From NCBI GenBank assembly GCA_964544635.1, contig CAZJCK010000046.1:1-28180 (forward strand): a stretch of 28,180 nt of DNA, written 5' to 3'. The stretch comes from CAZJCK01 sp964544635. GTDB taxonomy: Bacteria; Zixibacteria; MSB-5A5; GN15; FEB-12. Below the pieces are notes generated by a model. It saw nothing but the letters and a program-made list of their open reading frames with translations, was not told the DNA's origin and ran no database searches. Of this stretch, positions 1 through 8,075 are shown piece by piece. A program made the translations under genes and the position numbers. The number at the start of each line of letters is the position of its first letter. Positions within the stretch are counted from its first letter, which is position 1.

Positions 1-626
1 CTTTCTTGTATCGAATGCTGCTAAATGCGTGTTGTCAACTGTCAGGTGTGTTTTTCGGAATATAGGCACCCCACCGTTCAGATGGAGCATTATGTTCCGA
101 GCCTTTGTAGCCCACCCCGTACGCTGTGTGTCTCTTCATGCTATGATACTCACGGACAAGCCAAACGGCTGCAGCATCCCCACACGTTATACCCGCTAAA
201 TGAATTGTGTAGCCCACCGCTTGCGGTGGGTAGCTCTTTGTTATTCGAGCTAGATATAGGTTGTGTAGCCCACCGCTTTCGGTGGGTAGCTATGCTTGGT
301 ATGATACGCACGAAGAAGCCAAGCGGCCGCAGCAGCCGCACGCGTCATACCCGTAAAAGAAATTGTGTAGCCCACCGCTCGCGGTGGGTAGCTCTTGTTG
401 GTATGATCCTCACGGACAAACAAAATGTCCGCAGCATCCCCACACGTTATACCCGCTAAAGGAACAGTGTAGCCCACCGCTTGCGGTGGGTAGCTCTTTG
501 CACCTGGTTCCTCTGCGGAATGTATCAACACATAAGAAGTCGGCGCGCCAGCCGATGTAGCTTACGGAATAGCTGTGTGAGTTTATCCGTTTCTCCACGA
601 CCGACGCGCCTGACACTGTCGACTTC
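1..626. other. Gene-free left end of window
   Basis: No credible gene was found in these 626 bases. Besides the tandem array at 118-500 there is a degenerate palindrome around 69-85 (CCCACC-GTTCA-GATGG), related to the CCCACC-TTTCA-GGTGGG hairpins elsewhere in the window. The stretch 500-626 is unique sequence with no recognised signal, and no clear terminator for the msrB gene that ends at 627. Confidence 0.7.
118..500 (+). repeat. Tandem array of palindromic repeats (about 102-bp period)
   Basis: Five units begin with TAGCCCACC at about 118, 210, 266, 368 and 470. Most contain the inverted repeat CCCACCGC-TTGC-like loop-GGTGGG followed by TAGCT. The last three units start exactly 102 bp apart; the earlier spacings are 92 and 56, so one unit is shortened. 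Between palindromes lies a shared spacer with the words GGTATGATCCTCACGGACAA and CACACGTTATACCCGCTAAA, diverged between units. Open frames through this stretch encode only the repeat in several frames and are not believable genes. Function unknown; a REP/BIME-like element is the nearest known analogy. Confidence 0.85.
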
Positions 627-1226
627 CTACTTGCTCTCTTCAGGTGCTTCTTTGTCCTGTTCCGTTTCCTCAGCCTGCGACGTATCCTCCGACGCAAACG
701 TCAGCGCCGCCGAATTGACGCAGTAGCGCAATCCCGTCGGCTCAGGGCCGTCACTGAACACATGGCCCAAATGGGAATCGCAACGGCTGCACTTTACCTC
801 GGTACGTTGCATTCCCATAGCATAATCGGCTTCCTCGGCGACATTCGCTTTGTTTATCGGCTGGTAGAAACTCGGCCAGCCGCTCCCCGACTCATACTTC
901 GTCTCACTGTCGAACAGTTTACTACCGCAGGCAGCGCACAAGTACACGCCGTCACCCTTAAAGGTGTAATACTCGCCGGTGAACGCCCGCTCGGTACCGG
1001 CCTGGCGCATGATTCGGTACTGCTCTTCAGTCAGCAGCGTGCGCCATTCTTCATCGGTTCTCTGTATTTTCTGCTCTTTACTCATATCCGTCGTCTCCTT
1101 TGCGGCCACCTGCTGTATGGTTGCACCGGTATCGTCATCGGCTTTGGTTTTATCGCCGGCCGAGCAACCCGGCAGCACCAACACCAGAACGAGGCCGGCC
1201 GCCAGAATCAATCGTTCTATAGTCAT
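627..1226 (-). CDS. msrB: Peptide-methionine (R)-S-oxide reductase, lipoprotein type
   Basis: MsrB reduces the R form of methionine sulfoxide in proteins, using a catalytic cysteine and a structural zinc. The 199-residue protein has a signal peptide with lipobox LPGC (Cys21), a low-complexity linker, then a complete MsrB domain at about 52-180. Zinc cysteines are seen as CAAC (97, 100) and CSRC (146, 149), the substrate motif as SGSGWPSF, and the catalytic Cys169 in RYCVNSAALTF. An acidic tail follows. The ATG at 1226 is chosen because AGGAG lies seven bases upstream; an upstream in-frame TTG would place that ribosome site inside the gene. It is divergent from the aspartase fusion. Membrane anchoring on the periplasmic side suggests repair of envelope proteins; the electron donor is not encoded nearby. 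Confidence 0.95.
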   Translation of the reverse strand: MTIERLILAAGLVLVLVLPGCSAGDKTKADDDTGATIQQVAAKETTDMSKEQKIQRTDEEWRTLLTEEQYRIMRQAGTERAFTGEYYTFKGDGVYLCAACGSKLFDSETKYESGSGWPSFYQPINKANVAEEADYAMGMQRTEVKCSRCDSHLGHVFSDGPEPTGLRYCVNSAALTFASEDTSQAEETEQDKEAPEESK

Positions 1227-1417
1227 GGTAAATCTCCTCTTTGGCAACCGATTCTGTCATCTATCCCTGGAAACAGTACACGTACGGTGGTCGTTCCCGC
1301 ACCTGCTGCTGTTTCATGTTATACGAGGCAATCGGTCGGATGATTTATCTGATTGCGGGCATTACGGTTATCGGATACCTTCAACACAGGTCAAACTCGA
1401 CATATAGGAGCCAAGAA

Positions 1418-3295
1418 ATGGATATTACGACCACCACCGGCCTCCTGGCCGCCATAGAACTGTTCACCAACCTCGAACCCGACCACCTCAAACGCATTAC
1501 CAGCCACCTCGAAGAACGCTCCCTCGCCGCCGACGAGCTCCTCTTCCGTGAAAACGCTCCCCGCCAGAACCTCTTCATCATCGTGCATGGCGAAATCGAG
1601 CTTTTACAGCACGCCGTCTACGGGGGCGAAAAACGGCTGACTGTCTTCTCCGACGGCGACTTTATCGGCGAGGGTGCGCTCATGGATGACTACCCGCACG
1701 CCACCTCCGCCCGTGCCATCTCCGAGTCCAAACTGCTTGTTCTCAGCCGAGGCCACTTCAGCCACCTCTGTGAGCAAGAGCCCCGCCTCGGCATGACCAT
1801 CCTCTCCCGCGTTGCCCGCGTCATGTCGCGCCGGATGCGCCAGACCTCCACCCAGGTCATGGCTGTCGCCGCCCAGTATATGTCCGGACGTACCCGCACC
1901 GAACACGACCTGCTGGGAGACCGCGAAGTCCCGCACGAATACCTTTACGGCGTCCAGACCCTGCGCGCCCTCGAGAACTTCCCCATCTCCGGTGTCGCCC
2001 TGATGCACTATCCCGATCTGGTCAATGCCCTGGCTATCGTCAAACTGGCCACCGCCCGCGCCAACGCCGAACTGGGCGAACTCTCTCCCGACATCGCCGG
2101 CGCCATCGAACGTGCCTGTCTCGAAGTGATCAATGGACGCTTCCACACCCAGTTTGTCGTGGATATGATCCAGGGCGGCGCCGGCACCTCAACCAACATG
2201 AACGCTAACGAGGTTATCGCCAACCGCGCCCTCGAAATCCTCGGTCACGACCGCGGCGACTATCAGTATTGCCACCCCAACAATCACGTCAATCTCTCTC
2301 AGTCGACCAACGACGTGTATCCCACCGCCCTGAAGCTCGCCCTCATCACCAGCAACGACACCCTGACCCTCGTCCTCGGTGAACTGGCACTGGCTTTTCG
2401 CGCTCGCGCCGAGGGATTCCGCGATGTCATCAAGATCGGACGGACCCAGCTCCAGGACGCCGTCCCCATGACCCTTGGACAGGAATTCGAAGCCTTCGCC
2501 GTCACTCTCGAAGAAGAGGTCGAACGGCTCAACGACAACGCCCGGCTCTTTCTTGAAGTCAACCTCGGCGGCACCGCCATCGGCACCGGCATCAACGCCG
2601 ATCCGCGCTATCCCGAAGCCGCCATCCGGCATCTCCGACAGATCAGCGGCCGTGACGTCATTCTTGCCTCCAACCTCGTGGAGGCCACCCAGGATACCGG
2701 CGCTTTCATCATGTACTCCTCGGCCATCAAACGTCTCGCCGTCAAGCTCTCCAAAATCTGCAACGATCTCAGGCTCCTTTCCAGCGGCCCCCGCGCCGGC
2801 CTCAACGAGATCAACCTGCCGCCTATGCAGCCCGGCTCCTCGATCATGCCCGGCAAAGTCAATCCGGTCATCCCCGAGGTTGTCAACCAGATCGCCTTCA
2901 AGGTCATCGGCAACGATCTCACCGTCGCCCTCGCTGCCGAGGCCGGGCAGCTGCAGCTCAATGTCATGGAGCCGATTATCGCCCAATCACTGTTTGAATC
3001 GATTGAAATGCTCAAGAACGGCATGATTACGCTCAAGCACCGCTGTGTTGACGGCATTACCGCCAACGTCGAGCAGTGCCGCGCCATGGTCCTCAATTCG
3101 ATCAGCATCGTCACCGCCCTAAGCCCCGTCCTCGGCTATGAACAGACCTCGAAACTGGCCCGCGAGGCGCTCAACACCAACCGCGGTATCTACGACCTGG
3201 TGCTGGAAAAAAATCTCATGTCCCGCGACAAACTCGACCGCCTGCTCGCCCCTGAAAACATGATCCGACCAAGCGGGGGAGAGGCCGCCGGATAA
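1418..3295 (+). CDS. aspA: Cyclic nucleotide-binding-like domain fused to aspartate ammonia-lyase
   Basis: Residues 1-145 form a cNMP-binding/Crp-type effector domain; residues 158-625 form a full aspartase, which converts L-aspartate to fumarate and ammonia. Lyase marks: RTEHDLLGDREVP (160-172), GTSTNMNANEVIANR (256-270), QSTNDVYPTA (295-304) and signature GSSIMPGKVNPVIPEV (473-488). PEVVNQIAFKVIGND after the signature is aspartase-like rather than fumarase-like. In the phosphate-binding cassette the Glu is present (GEGAL, 84-88), but the usual Arg of PRAAT is His (PHATS, 93-97), so classical cAMP binding is uncertain. The ATG at 1418 follows AGGAG at 1407-1411. Ordinary aspartases are about 470 residues, matching the C-terminal part, so the effector domain is an N-terminal addition. 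It may allow allosteric control of aspartate breakdown; that is inference. Confidence 0.93.
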   Translation: MDITTTTGLLAAIELFTNLEPDHLKRITSHLEERSLAADELLFRENAPRQNLFIIVHGEIELLQHAVYGGEKRLTVFSDGDFIGEGALMDDYPHATSARAISESKLLVLSRGHFSHLCEQEPRLGMTILSRVARVMSRRMRQTSTQVMAVAAQYMSGRTRTEHDLLGDREVPHEYLYGVQTLRALENFPISGVALMHYPDLVNALAIVKLATARANAELGELSPDIAGAIERACLEVINGRFHTQFVVDMIQGGAGTSTNMNANEVIANRALEILGHDRGDYQYCHPNNHVNLSQSTNDVYPTALKLALITSNDTLTLVLGELALAFRARAEGFRDVIKIGRTQLQDAVPMTLGQEFEAFAVTLEEEVERLNDNARLFLEVNLGGTAIGTGINADPRYPEAAIRHLRQISGRDVILASNLVEATQDTGAFIMYSSAIKRLAVKLSKICNDLRLLSSGPRAGLNEINLPPMQPGSSIMPGKVNPVIPEVVNQIAFKVIGNDLTVALAAEAGQLQLNVMEPIIAQSLFESIEMLKNGMITLKHRCVDGITANVEQCRAMVLNSISIVTALSPVLGYEQTSKLAREALNTNRGIYDLVLEKNLMSRDKLDRLLAPENMIRPSGGEAAG

Positions 3296-3364
3296 CAGCA
3301 CAAATCGGGCACCATCGCCGCCGCGAGCCGTTACACCTCAGGAACCGCCTGTGGCCGAGCGGCC

Positions 3365-3393
3365 TTGACACGGCCGCCCCGGGGCAATATTAT
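3365..3393 (+). promoter_or_regulatory. Sigma70-type promoter for the small membrane protein gene
   Basis: TTGACA at 3365-3370 and TATTAT at 3388-3393 are separated by 17 bases, close to the textbook consensus. The element lies 55 bases upstream of the start codon at 3448. The spacer is very GC-rich and contains the self-complementary run CCCCGGGG. Confidence 0.75.
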
Positions 3394-3447
3394 GGGCCAA
3401 CAAAGTCGTATATGAGGCGTATAACGTAGAGCCGCGAAGACAACAAC

Positions 3448-3753
3448 ATGGATATGCACACCGCCAAAACACCAGCCCCCGGGTCAGCCGAAGGCTTCAC
3501 CGGCCGCGCCCCGCGACGGTCCTTCCTGGCCCGCTTTCGCGCCCTTATTGTCCAGTTCAAGCGCGACCTTCGCGAACCGCTCGCCGAAGCCGAGGGCAAA
3601 CCCAGGCTCCAGCGCATCAGGATACGATTCCGCTTCTTGTTCAAGCGTTACGGCTGGAAACTGGCCATCGCCGTCTTCACCTACTACCTGGTCCGCGACA
3701 CCATCCTCTATATCATCATTCCATACTTCGTCGCCCGCCAGCTCCTGAGCTGA
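3448..3753 (+). CDS. Small basic membrane protein of unknown function
   Basis: I do not recognise this 101-residue protein. Residues 1-70 are strongly basic and probably cytoplasmic (RFRALIVQFKRDLREPL; RIRIRFRFLFKRYGWK). Residues about 72-98 are hydrophobic (LAIAVFTYYLV, then ILYIIIPYFVA), giving one or two membrane segments with the charged N-terminus inside. No signal peptide, cysteine or catalytic motif is seen. The start at 3448 has no strong ribosome site; an ATG two codons later is possible. It stands alone between the aspartase gene and the convergent PAP2 operon, behind its own near-consensus promoter. The promoter and sensible length support a real gene, but there is no family evidence. 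Confidence 0.7.
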   Translation: MDMHTAKTPAPGSAEGFTGRAPRRSFLARFRALIVQFKRDLREPLAEAEGKPRLQRIRIRFRFLFKRYGWKLAIAVFTYYLVRDTILYIIIPYFVARQLLS

Positions 3754-3880
3754 CCCCCTTTACGTACCCCCCTGTGCCCCGCACGGTGGCTCTTCCACTC
3801 CGTCGCCCATGCCCGACATCCCTGCAACGTCCTTCCAGGTGCTGCACGCGCCTGGGCATCATTCAGGGTCTTGTGTGCGA

Positions 3881-3896
3881 CAGACGTCCCCGTCTG
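3881..3896. repeat. Dispersed hairpin CAGACG-TCCC-CGTCTG
   Basis: A perfect six-pair stem with loop TCCC. A sister element with the same loop and one compensatory change (CAGACC-TCCC-GGTCTG) lies at 14866-14881. Both sit just downstream of minus-strand operons. There is no T-run, so it is not a standard intrinsic terminator. Confidence 0.6.
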
Positions 3897-3937
3897 CCCG
3901 TCTTGTATGACTGGATACCCCACTGTTCATCTGGGTC

Positions 3938-4807
3938 TTAGAACCGAAACCCCCAACTGAAATAAAATCCCCCCGCCCCCGCCGAACCAGCCACGCTCTC
4001 GCGCCGCACCTCATCGAACGAGTAGAACAACTCGGCCAGCAGCCATCCAGCCGCCGCTCCGACGGCGACATCCGACAAGTAATGTTTGTACGCGTGCAAC
4101 CGCGTCCATCCCACATACGTCGCCCATCCGAAACACAACGTCGACGATACCCAATTGTACTCCGAATAGCTCTCCGGCGACTCCCGACGCAGCGTCTCCC
4201 GCACCCGCTTGTTCAAGAACGCCATCGAGAAAAAGGCACTCGACGCATGTCCCGAAAAGAACGACTGGTGATCGTACGAATACGACGACTCTTCGCGCTC
4301 CTTCGCCAGCGCAGGGTAGAGGTATACGTGCGGCCGCGGCCGTCCCACCGTACCCTTCACAATACTCGTCACCCCTTTGGTCGCCGCCAGTCCGGTTACG
4401 TAGATAAACAGATCCTGCGACACATCTTTGAACTCTCCATCCCGCGGCCACGCCGTGTTGGCCACCGTCAACGCCACCCCCCCAAGCACTGGCGTAAAGG
4501 CCGAACCAACCGTATTGTCCAGGAAATTTGTCTTGCCCGCATGGTATTCTCCGCCGAAAAAGCGCAGCGCGGCTCGATCCCCCGGCAGCGGCCCCTCAAT
4601 CCACGGGGTGTGATCGCTGTCCACTTTGCCGACAATCTCACTCAGGCCAAGTATCGCAGCGCTCCCGGCGCCGATCGCCGCCACCTCCCCACCCGACAAG
4701 TAGCCGTCATACCCATCCGCTGCCGCTGCCGACGAGCCGACCACAAGAGACAGCACAAGCAAGAGGCGCAGCCCGCGCTCAACATGAACTGACACAGCAC
4801 CTGTCAT
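3938..4807 (-). CDS. PAP2-family phosphatase with signal peptide
   Basis: A 289-residue PAP2 (type 2 phosphatidic acid phosphatase) protein. All three active-site motifs are visible: K151-x6-R158-P159 (KGTVGRPRP), S185-G186-H187 (FFSGHASS) and R236-x5-H242-x3-D246 (RLHAYKHYLSD). The family removes phosphate from lipid or other phosphoesters facing the periplasm. A hydrophobic N-terminus with AAAADG suggests a signal peptide cleaved near residue 30. The protein ends in an alternating aromatic stretch GGFYFSWGFRF, unusual for this family and reminiscent of an outer-membrane strand. GGAAG lies just before the ATG at 4807. It is last in the six-gene operon, ten bases after the cNMP-like gene. Substrate unknown. 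Confidence 0.9.
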   Translation of the reverse strand: MTGAVSVHVERGLRLLLVLSLVVGSSAAAADGYDGYLSGGEVAAIGAGSAAILGLSEIVGKVDSDHTPWIEGPLPGDRAALRFFGGEYHAGKTNFLDNTVGSAFTPVLGGVALTVANTAWPRDGEFKDVSQDLFIYVTGLAATKGVTSIVKGTVGRPRPHVYLYPALAKEREESSYSYDHQSFFSGHASSAFFSMAFLNKRVRETLRRESPESYSEYNWVSSTLCFGWATYVGWTRLHAYKHYLSDVAVGAAAGWLLAELFYSFDEVRRESVAGSAGAGGFYFSWGFRF

Positions 4808-4817
4808 GAAACTTCCG

Positions 4818-5273
4818 TCAGGACTCTTCGCCCGGTCTGTTGTCGTTGATTTCTTTCTCCAACGGTTCGAGCAACCGGCGCACCTTCTTTACCAGTGATC
4901 GCAGAATCCCCTGCGTTACCTCCGGGTGATCCGAGATGAGATCGTAGAACGATTCCCGGTCAATCTGCAACACCTCCACCGGTTGCGTGGCCGTCGCCGT
5001 CACCAGGTACGGTTCCACCTCCAGAAGCGCCCATGCTCCCAGTACATCATTCTTCCGCACCGACGATACCGTCTTACCCGACCGCGACAGCGTTGCCTCT
5101 CCCGACAGCAGCAGGAACAGCGAGTCAGCCGGCTCATTCTCGACAATGATCTGTTCCCCGCGATCGAACGCCTCCTCGCTGGCAATCGTCGCCAGCAACG
5201 AAAGTTCATCGGTTGGTACTGCCTGGAACAGTTCCATCTCGCTGAGCGCCAGCACCTTTTCGAGAATCGTCAT
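4818..5273 (-). CDS. Stand-alone cyclic nucleotide-binding-like domain protein
   Basis: A 151-residue Crp-type beta-roll (about 10-125) followed by a short helical, charged tail. No DNA-binding helix-turn-helix is present, so it is not a transcription factor. The phosphate-binding cassette (NDVLGAWALL, then EPYLVTAT, about 75-94) lacks both the canonical Glu (Trp here) and Arg (Leu here), so it probably does not bind cAMP or cGMP in the usual way. It starts 27 bases after the NTT-HEAT gene. In some bacteria such a domain is fused to the transporter-HEAT protein, which suggests this is a split-off regulatory part acting on its neighbour; that is inference. The ribosome site is weak, so coupled translation is likely. 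Confidence 0.9.
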   Translation of the reverse strand: MTILEKVLALSEMELFQAVPTDELSLLATIASEEAFDRGEQIIVENEPADSLFLLLSGEATLSRSGKTVSSVRKNDVLGAWALLEVEPYLVTATATQPVEVLQIDRESFYDLISDHPEVTQGILRSLVKKVRRLLEPLEKEINDNRPGEES

Positions 5274-5300
5274 GCCGTCATCTACTCTTTCACTTTCACC

Positions 5301-8051
5301 CTACGCTGCATCCATCTGTTTCAGCGCCGCTGCGGCCGCCTCGGCTACGACAGGATCATCATCGCCGGCCAGTTTAGCAAGCGATTCCCGATACTCCCGT
5401 TTCTTCACCCGACCGAGGTACAATGCCACGCAACCCGCCAGCAGCGGATCATCACCATTGAGCAGTGTCGCCAGCGCCTCATCGGCCGTCAGCTTCTCCA
5501 GGCCGAACAACCGTCGGCCATGTTCGTACAGATTCGCCACATCCTCGAAAAGCGGGAAGATCATGTCTTTTTCCGCCTTTTCCCACACCGTATCGGCAAA
5601 CTCCAGCGCTCCCGCCCGAACCTGGTCCACCCGGCTGGTCACGCCACTGTACATGGTGATCATGTCCTCCTGGCGATAGATCAGGCCCATGAACCGGAAC
5701 CCCTGCTCCATGCTGAGCTTGCGACGTTCCTCCACTGTGCGTATAATCAGCCCGTGCGCCGCGTCATCCTCCCGCTGCGCTTGCAGCGCCGCTTTGATCA
5801 TCGACAGGCGGTAACACTCCCTGACTTCCTTCCTCACATGCGGCTTGATCTCCTCACGGCTGAACGTCATTTGCTCCCGCCGTCGCAATCGATTCAACCC
5901 CTTGATGACCTGGTAGTGTACCAGCCCCTGGGTATCCTCGAGATGCGACAGGAGAATCTCCCGCGCCCGTGACGTGCCTATCAAACTGATGATCTTCGGC
6001 ACCCGTTTCTTGACCAGCACAGGTTGCATAATCGATCCCAGCTCTTCGTCCAGTTTCGGCAACACCTCCGGCCCGAACTGCACCAGCGCATCCATCGCCA
6101 CCCTGCGCAATGTCGGGTCGCCGAGATAACTGACGATCGTCGGCAACAGGTTCGTCATCGAAAGCTTGGCCGCCGCCACCAGCGCCCGCTTGCGCACCTC
6201 CGGGTCGCTGTCCGAGAGCAACCGCGGCACCAGTTCGGCCAGCGGGTTGTCTTTGTCAATCGACTCCAGCGAGGCAGCCAGTTCCCGTCGCGCTATCGTA
6301 CTCGAATCACCGGTCGACTCCAGAATCCGCTTCGCCCGGTCAAGCGTCAGCAACCTGACACTCTCGTCCTCGAGGTGGTGCGTGAACACGCAGCGGAAGG
6401 CGCACCCCCGCAGGATCGGGTCGTCCGACTCCAGGATCTCCTCGATCCCTTCCTCGCGCGTTTCATAATGATGTATGCACAGGAAGTGAATCGCCTCTCG
6501 CCGCACTGCCGGCTCCGGATCCTTCAGCAACGGCCGAACCTGCTCGGCCAGGCTGTTGTCCCCGACATTACAGAGATTCGACAACGCCATCCGCCGGATC
6601 ATCGAATCCTCGTGATTCAACAACTTCAGCAACGGCTTGATCAACCGGTGATCCGTCATCTGGTCAGTCAACTCCAGTACAAACAATATCTGCCTGCGAT
6701 CACCCGACAGCAACGCGTGCACCAGGTCCATAATCGACCCCGCTTCCACCAGCTGCGTGCGTACCTGGTCGCTTGACAGGATACGATCTTCCAGCGCCGT
6801 GCGGAAGGAACGCGAGTACTCCTTCCGAATCAATAATCCCAGCACGATCCAGAGTGCTATCAACATACCGCTCACCAGCGAAATCGCCTGCACCCCCCAG
6901 TTCATCAGGTTCACCGTCAGGTACAGCAGGCCGCCGCCGATACCGCGGGCAAAACGGTCGCCCACCACATCCATGTACGCTTTCACTCGCTCCTTGATCT
7001 GCACCGGCACCGGCAGGTACAAGAGCTCGAGCCCCGACTTGTTGATGGAATACCGGAAGGAACCGTCCGACATCTTCACCGCAATCGCCGATGCCAGCAC
7101 CGGCCACAGGAAGATTGCCGCCGATCCCAGCAGCAAACTTACCGGCAAAAACAGGATCGCAGCCCCCACCCCGAATCGCTTCAGGATCCGACTCGAAAAC
7201 AACAACTGCAGTGCCAGCGAGGCCAGCGACAGGTAGAAGAAGAAATCGCCAAAAAACGCCGTCAGCCTGTCTTTGTCCTCAAACGCCTCCGACACCACCA
7301 TGTTAAATTGCCAGTCGACAAACGTCGACACCATCACCGTCACCGCGATGATCGCCGTCAGCAGCTTCAAGTGACGCGACTTCATGATAATCGGCAGCAT
7401 CCCCGCCGTGTCCGGCGTATGCTTCCTGCGTCGCTTCCGATCGGTCTTCCCCCGCACCTTTCGCATCGGCCAGATTACCAGCAGGAGCAGGAAACAGCCC
7501 GTCATGAGAGCCGCACAAATCCACAGCAGATTTTCTGTCCCGACCACATCGGCAAACAGGTTGGTCAATTTACTGCCGGTGATCCCCCCGGCAATAGCGC
7601 CTGCCGCCGCGAACGGAAACAACCGCTTCGCCTCCCGTGCGTCAAACACGTAGTTCGCCATCAGCCAGAATTGCGACGTGGTAAACACCCCGAACAGCGA
7701 TACCCAGACATAGAAGACATACACCAGCCAGTCAAACTCGGCCATGATCAGCCACCAGAAGAAGGCCAGGTTGGTCACGATGATAATTGTCGTACCGCCG
7801 ATCAGGCGGGGGAGAGTTGTCCGCGCCGCGAACTTACCGTACAGCGTCGTGATCGGCGCCGCCACCACGGCAATTAACATGTACATGAGCGGCAACTGCT
7901 CAGCGCTGAACTTGACGAGAAAAAGCGAATTGCGCACCGGTTTGAGAATGAGGTAGGCGCTCAAGACCAGGAAAATGTATAGAAACATCAACAGCCCGCG
8001 AGAAATCTCGTCGGGCTCGATGTTGAACGCTGTCTTGAGCAGTCGCTTCAT
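5301..8051 (-). CDS. NTT-type (ATP/ADP translocase-like) membrane transporter fused to HEAT repeats
   Basis: The N-terminal half (about 1-430) is a multi-pass membrane domain of the nucleotide transporter (Tlc/NTT) family; the stretch SAYLILKPVRNSLFL near residues 32-46 is typical. About 12 hydrophobic segments can be traced to LIALWIVLGLLI near 410. The C-terminal half (about 460-915) is soluble and made of repeated HEAT-type helical pairs (DPEPAVRREAIHFL, DSDPEVRKRALVAAAKL, DDPVVAEAAAAAL). Free-living bacteria carry such NTT-HEAT fusions with unproven substrates, whereas parasite NTTs exchange ATP for ADP. The ATG at 8051 was chosen; an in-frame GTG at 8060 also lies after the upstream stop. 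Neither has a clear ribosome site, consistent with coupled translation. Fourth gene of the operon. Confidence 0.88.
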   Translation of the reverse strand: MKRLLKTAFNIEPDEISRGLLMFLYIFLVLSAYLILKPVRNSLFLVKFSAEQLPLMYMLIAVVAAPITTLYGKFAARTTLPRLIGGTTIIIVTNLAFFWWLIMAEFDWLVYVFYVWVSLFGVFTTSQFWLMANYVFDAREAKRLFPFAAAGAIAGGITGSKLTNLFADVVGTENLLWICAALMTGCFLLLLVIWPMRKVRGKTDRKRRRKHTPDTAGMLPIIMKSRHLKLLTAIIAVTVMVSTFVDWQFNMVVSEAFEDKDRLTAFFGDFFFYLSLASLALQLLFSSRILKRFGVGAAILFLPVSLLLGSAAIFLWPVLASAIAVKMSDGSFRYSINKSGLELLYLPVPVQIKERVKAYMDVVGDRFARGIGGGLLYLTVNLMNWGVQAISLVSGMLIALWIVLGLLIRKEYSRSFRTALEDRILSSDQVRTQLVEAGSIMDLVHALLSGDRRQILFVLELTDQMTDHRLIKPLLKLLNHEDSMIRRMALSNLCNVGDNSLAEQVRPLLKDPEPAVRREAIHFLCIHHYETREEGIEEILESDDPILRGCAFRCVFTHHLEDESVRLLTLDRAKRILESTGDSSTIARRELAASLESIDKDNPLAELVPRLLSDSDPEVRKRALVAAAKLSMTNLLPTIVSYLGDPTLRRVAMDALVQFGPEVLPKLDEELGSIMQPVLVKKRVPKIISLIGTSRAREILLSHLEDTQGLVHYQVIKGLNRLRRREQMTFSREEIKPHVRKEVRECYRLSMIKAALQAQREDDAAHGLIIRTVEERRKLSMEQGFRFMGLIYRQEDMITMYSGVTSRVDQVRAGALEFADTVWEKAEKDMIFPLFEDVANLYEHGRRLFGLEKLTADEALATLLNGDDPLLAGCVALYLGRVKKREYRESLAKLAGDDDPVVAEAAAAALKQMDAA

Positions 8052-8075
8052 ACCATGCACTAACTATGCGCGATT

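Noticed and set aside
118..500. Possible CRISPR array
   Set aside because: Units are about 102 bp apart, spacers are related to each other rather than unique, and no cas gene is present.
25..560. Several overlapping open frames on both strands (up to 144 codons)
   Set aside because: They run through the tandem palindrome array in multiple frames, with repeated peptide copies, no ribosome site and no domain. They are by-products of the repeat.
1241..1417. N-terminal extension of the aspartase fusion
   Set aside because: The frame is open upstream, but the ribosome site AGGAG and the start of the conserved domain both fit ATG 1418.
2189..2986. Long open frame opposite the aspartase gene (265 codons)
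   Set aside because: Antisense to a highly conserved enzyme; glycine- and aspartate-rich composition is the usual mirror of GC-rich coding sequence.
4926..5972. Plus-strand open frames opposite the cNMP and NTT-HEAT genes
   Set aside because: Arginine- and histidine-rich antisense translations with no domains; the minus strand carries recognisable proteins.
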